Assembly: GCF_030116705.1 (NCBI RefSeq)
Contig: NZ_JAOTIK010000002.1
Location: 744,001 to 808,000 of the forward strand
Source: Streptomyces sp. ML-6
GTDB taxonomy: Bacteria > Actinomycetota > Actinomycetes > Streptomycetales > Streptomycetaceae
Direction of reading: 5' to 3'
Length of the DNA stretch: 64,000 bases
The notes under the pieces are model-generated. The model made no database searches. It was given only the letters and a program-made list of their open reading frames with translations, and was not told the origin of the DNA. Shown in pieces: positions 32,758 to 64,000 of this stretch (the first letter of the stretch is position 1; the number at the start of each line of letters is the position of its first letter). A program made the position numbers and the translations under genes.

Positions 32758-34395
32758 GTGAAACGACTGATAGGCACAACCCTGGCCGCGACCCTGCTGG
32801 CCGTGGTCCTCCTGCCCGGCACGAGCGCCCAGGGCCGAACGATGACGGAAGAGGGCAGGACCCGGGGGGAGACGGTGTCCTTCCCGGGCATCGGCTCGCT
32901 CTCCCAGCCCTCGGGCAAGGGAAGCTTCCGGTTCGGCGTCTCCAGCTCCGCGACGCAGATCGAGGACCGGAACGAGAACAACGACTGGTACCTCTGGAGC
33001 AAACCGGCCCCCGAGGGCCTCGGCAAGAGCCCCTTCGTCGGCGACGGCGTGGGCGGTTACACCCGGGCGCTCGACGACGTCGGCCTCGTCAAGGACCTCA
33101 ATGTGGACTCGTACCGGTTCGGTATCGAGTGGTCCAGGATCGAACCCCAACGCGACAAGATCGACGAGGCGGCGCTCGACCACTACGGCAAACAGCTCGA
33201 CGCGCTCGCCGCCAAGGGCATCCGCCCGATGATCACGCTGCACCACTTCGCCAACCCGGTGTGGGTCGACGACCCGCGCGACCTCGGCTGCGCGAACGGC
33301 CCGAGCGACACCAACCTGTGCGGCCTGGACCACCCGCAGGGCGGTGAGCTCGTCGTCGAGGAGATGGCCGAGTTCGCCGAGCTCATCGCCGACCGGTTCG
33401 GCGACCGGGTCGACGAGTGGGTCACCCTGAACGAACCGATGGTCTACATGACCTTCGCGCACGCCTTCGGCGCCGGCCCGCCCGGCAAGGCCAACCTGAA
33501 CCCCGCGAACCTGAGCAAGTTCACCATGGCGCAGCGGCGTTACATCATGGCCCACGTCGCGATGTACAAGGCCATCAAGTCCGCCGACCGGGTCGACGCC
33601 GACCGCGACGGCGCGCCGTCCAGCGTCGGCCTGACCGTCGGCGCCCAGGAGTACGTGCCGATCCGCAACGGCAAGGTCAGCACCGACCCGCGCGACATCG
33701 CGGCCCGCGACCGCTACCGCCAGTACACCGACTACGGCTTCGTCGACGCCCTGTGGCGCGGAACGTTCGACAGCGACCTGGACGGCACCGTCGACGAGTG
33801 GCACCCCGAGTGGACGGGCACCCTCGACTGGCTCGGCCCCCAGCTGTACGCCCGCATCGGCGTCTCCGCGCCCGGCGCGTCCGGCGGCGGCGACCCGAGC
33901 TACCCGGTGCTCGACGTGGACCTGTGCACCACCGCGCCCTGCCTCCCCTACAAGGACCCGTCCTACTTCGTTCCGGCGATGAACTACGAGGCGTCCGCCC
34001 AGGGCATGGCCGGAGTGCTGAAGGAGTACGGCAAGCGCTACCGCGGACTGCCCCTCCTGGTGAGCGAGTCCGGCATCGCGACGGAGAACGGCACCCGCCG
34101 TTCCCAGCACATCGTGCGCACCCTGGAGCAGATCTCCCAGGCCCGCGCCGCCGGGGTCGACGTCCGCGGGTACTACCACTGGAGCCTGCTCGACAACTTC
34201 GAGTGGCTGTCGGGCTACTCGGCACGCTTCGGGCTCTACCAGGTGGACCGCACCACCATGGAGCGCATCCCGACGAGCTCCGTGCCGCTCTACCGGGAGA
34301 TCGCCGGGTCGCGTTCCCTGTCCTCGCAGACCAGGCAGGAATTCGGCGGTACGGGGCCGTTCGCCCCGGAGACCGCGGCCGGCACCACCCGCTGA
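32758..34395 (+). CDS. Secreted family 1 beta-glucosidase
   Basis: A 545-residue glycoside hydrolase family 1 enzyme. The start MKRLIGTTLAATLLAVVLL with a TSA-Q site near residue 24 is a Sec signal peptide, so it acts outside the cell. The acid/base Glu226 is in TLNEP, and the nucleophile is Glu437 in LVSESGIA. YYHWSLLDNFEW is the family's C-terminal signature. The GTG start at 32758 follows GAGGAAG. Beside a macrolide glucosyltransferase it corresponds to OleR-type enzymes that remove glucose from the exported, inactive antibiotic. A plain nutritional glucosidase is possible, but the site between PKS genes argues for the resistance role. Confidence 0.88.
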   Translation: MKRLIGTTLAATLLAVVLLPGTSAQGRTMTEEGRTRGETVSFPGIGSLSQPSGKGSFRFGVSSSATQIEDRNENNDWYLWSKPAPEGLGKSPFVGDGVGGYTRALDDVGLVKDLNVDSYRFGIEWSRIEPQRDKIDEAALDHYGKQLDALAAKGIRPMITLHHFANPVWVDDPRDLGCANGPSDTNLCGLDHPQGGELVVEEMAEFAELIADRFGDRVDEWVTLNEPMVYMTFAHAFGAGPPGKANLNPANLSKFTMAQRRYIMAHVAMYKAIKSADRVDADRDGAPSSVGLTVGAQEYVPIRNGKVSTDPRDIAARDRYRQYTDYGFVDALWRGTFDSDLDGTVDEWHPEWTGTLDWLGPQLYARIGVSAPGASGGGDPSYPVLDVDLCTTAPCLPYKDPSYFVPAMNYEASAQGMAGVLKEYGKRYRGLPLLVSESGIATENGTRRSQHIVRTLEQISQARAAGVDVRGYYHWSLLDNFEWLSGYSARFGLYQVDRTTMERIPTSSVPLYREIAGSRSLSSQTRQEFGGTGPFAPETAAGTTR

Positions 34396-34412
34396 CGCCG
34401 CCCGAACACACC

Positions 34413-34441
34413 GGGGGGCCGCTCCGTCCGGACGGCCCCCC
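34413..34441. terminator. GC-rich hairpin after the beta-glucosidase
   Basis: GGGGGGCCG (34413-34421) pairs with CGGCCCCCC (34433-34441) across an 11-base loop, 18 bases after the stop codon. There is no T tract. A likely terminator for the beta-glucosidase; the PKS gene starts 48 bp later. Confidence 0.55.
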
Positions 34442-34489
34442 GTGCCCCCTCCGCGCCGGAAGTCCGGTTCGACGAGCAAGGAAGAGCAG

Positions 34490-46342
<11,853 letters not shown>

Positions 46343-46696
46343 GCGGACGAGCGGAGCCCGACAACCCGTCGGCCCCGCGCAAGCCCCGAAGGCCCCGGCG
46401 ATCGTCCGATCGCCGGGGCCCTCGGGCGTTCCCGTACGACTGGTTCGACGATGCCATGGAGCAGTGGACCCGGAAGCTGTTCCGGCGGGGCGGATGGGCC
46501 GGTTCCTGCCGCTGCTGTGCCTGACGGACCTGGCCCCGTCGGCGTACCGGTCCGGTGACGCGAACGCGGTCGCCGTACGCGCCGGGGCATCCAGGCACCG
46601 TCAACTGCGGCTCAAGTGGCGACGGATTGGGTGGGCAGGTCCCTGATTTGTCGCTCCGGGACGCTGTTGTTCGCGGTGGCCGTAGAGAAGGGCTCG
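46343..46696. other. 354-bp gap between PKS genes
   Basis: The gap holds the hairpin at 46391-46420 and no ORF that looks real. The frame of the next PKS gene is open leftwards to 46616, but that stretch lacks the look of a docking domain. From about 46620 to 46700 the DNA is less GC-rich. A promoter for the next PKS gene is expected here; I could not assign -35/-10 boxes. Confidence 0.6.
46391..46420. terminator. 14-bp stem hairpin after the first PKS gene
   Basis: GGCCCCGGCGATCG and its exact complement are separated by only TC; four more outer pairs (CCGA/TCGG) extend the stem imperfectly. It begins 48 bp after the stop of the PKS at 34490-46342. No T tract follows. A likely terminator or transcript end. 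Confidence 0.65.

Positions 46697-64000
<17,304 letters not shown>

Noticed and set aside
34442..34489. GTG at 34442 as start of the first PKS.
   Set aside because: The extra 16 residues overlap the hairpin region and have no ribosome site, whereas ATG 34490 has AAGGAAGAG at the right distance.
46616..46696. Earlier GTG start for the second PKS.
   Set aside because: The added peptide does not look like a docking helix; ATG 46697 has AGAAGG upstream and begins just before the coiled coil.

Overview
High GC with C/G-biased third codon positions, GTG starts, coupled ATGA overlaps and a SARP regulator point to Streptomyces or a close actinomycete. Nearly all of the 64 kb is polyketide biosynthesis, and both edges cut through genes of the cluster. 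I saw no tRNA, rRNA, insertion sequence or CRISPR array.

Region 1 (1-11541) is a compact aromatic type II PKS set: the C-terminal part of a SARP activator, a stand-alone thioesterase, KS-alpha, KS-beta (chain-length factor), ACP, a metallo-beta-lactamase-fold cyclase, two SnoaL-like proteins on the opposite strand, an acyl-CoA ligase, an FAD monooxygenase, an ActIII-type C9 ketoreductase and a two-domain aromatase/cyclase. Three heptamer repeats at 11-bp pitch in the divergent 6163-6314 gap look like a SARP operator.

Region 2 (11801-17669) is a full methoxymalonyl-ACP cassette: an unusual AT-ACP-FkbM O-methyltransferase fusion, 3-hydroxyacyl-CoA dehydrogenase, free ACP, acyl-CoA dehydrogenase and an FkbH-like glyceryl-loading enzyme.

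Region 3 (17731-34395) starts with a hybrid PKS/NRPS that should be the end of an assembly line: KS-AT-ACP, then C-A-PCP with a glycine-like specificity code, then KS-AT-ACP-TE. It is followed by an alpha/beta-hydrolase-fold protein without its nucleophile serine, a P450 with an altered oxygen-activation motif, an ABM-like small protein, a DinB-like protein, a macrolide-type glycosyltransferase and a secreted GH1 beta-glucosidase. The last two resemble an intracellular inactivation and extracellular reactivation self-resistance pair.

Region 4 (34490-64000) holds three type I PKS genes. The first opens with ACP-KS-AT-AT, the starter-loading layout known from myxobacterial soraphen and stigmatellin synthases; its first AT has Trp where extender ATs have the carboxylate-binding Arg. 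The second and third carry KS-AT-DH-KR-ACP modules, and the third runs off the window. If the proteins act in gene order, a monocarboxylic (perhaps aromatic) starter is extended to a beta-hydroxyl unit and then at least four alkenes. Further modules lie outside the window, and the chain would finish on the 17731-28017 protein with glycine and methylmalonate.

The main open question is whether the type II genes supply the starter or a separate aromatic part of one hybrid product, or whether two clusters simply adjoin. Long near-identical DNA blocks between KS and AT domains, some with T-rich third codon positions, show recent recombination inside the PKS genes.
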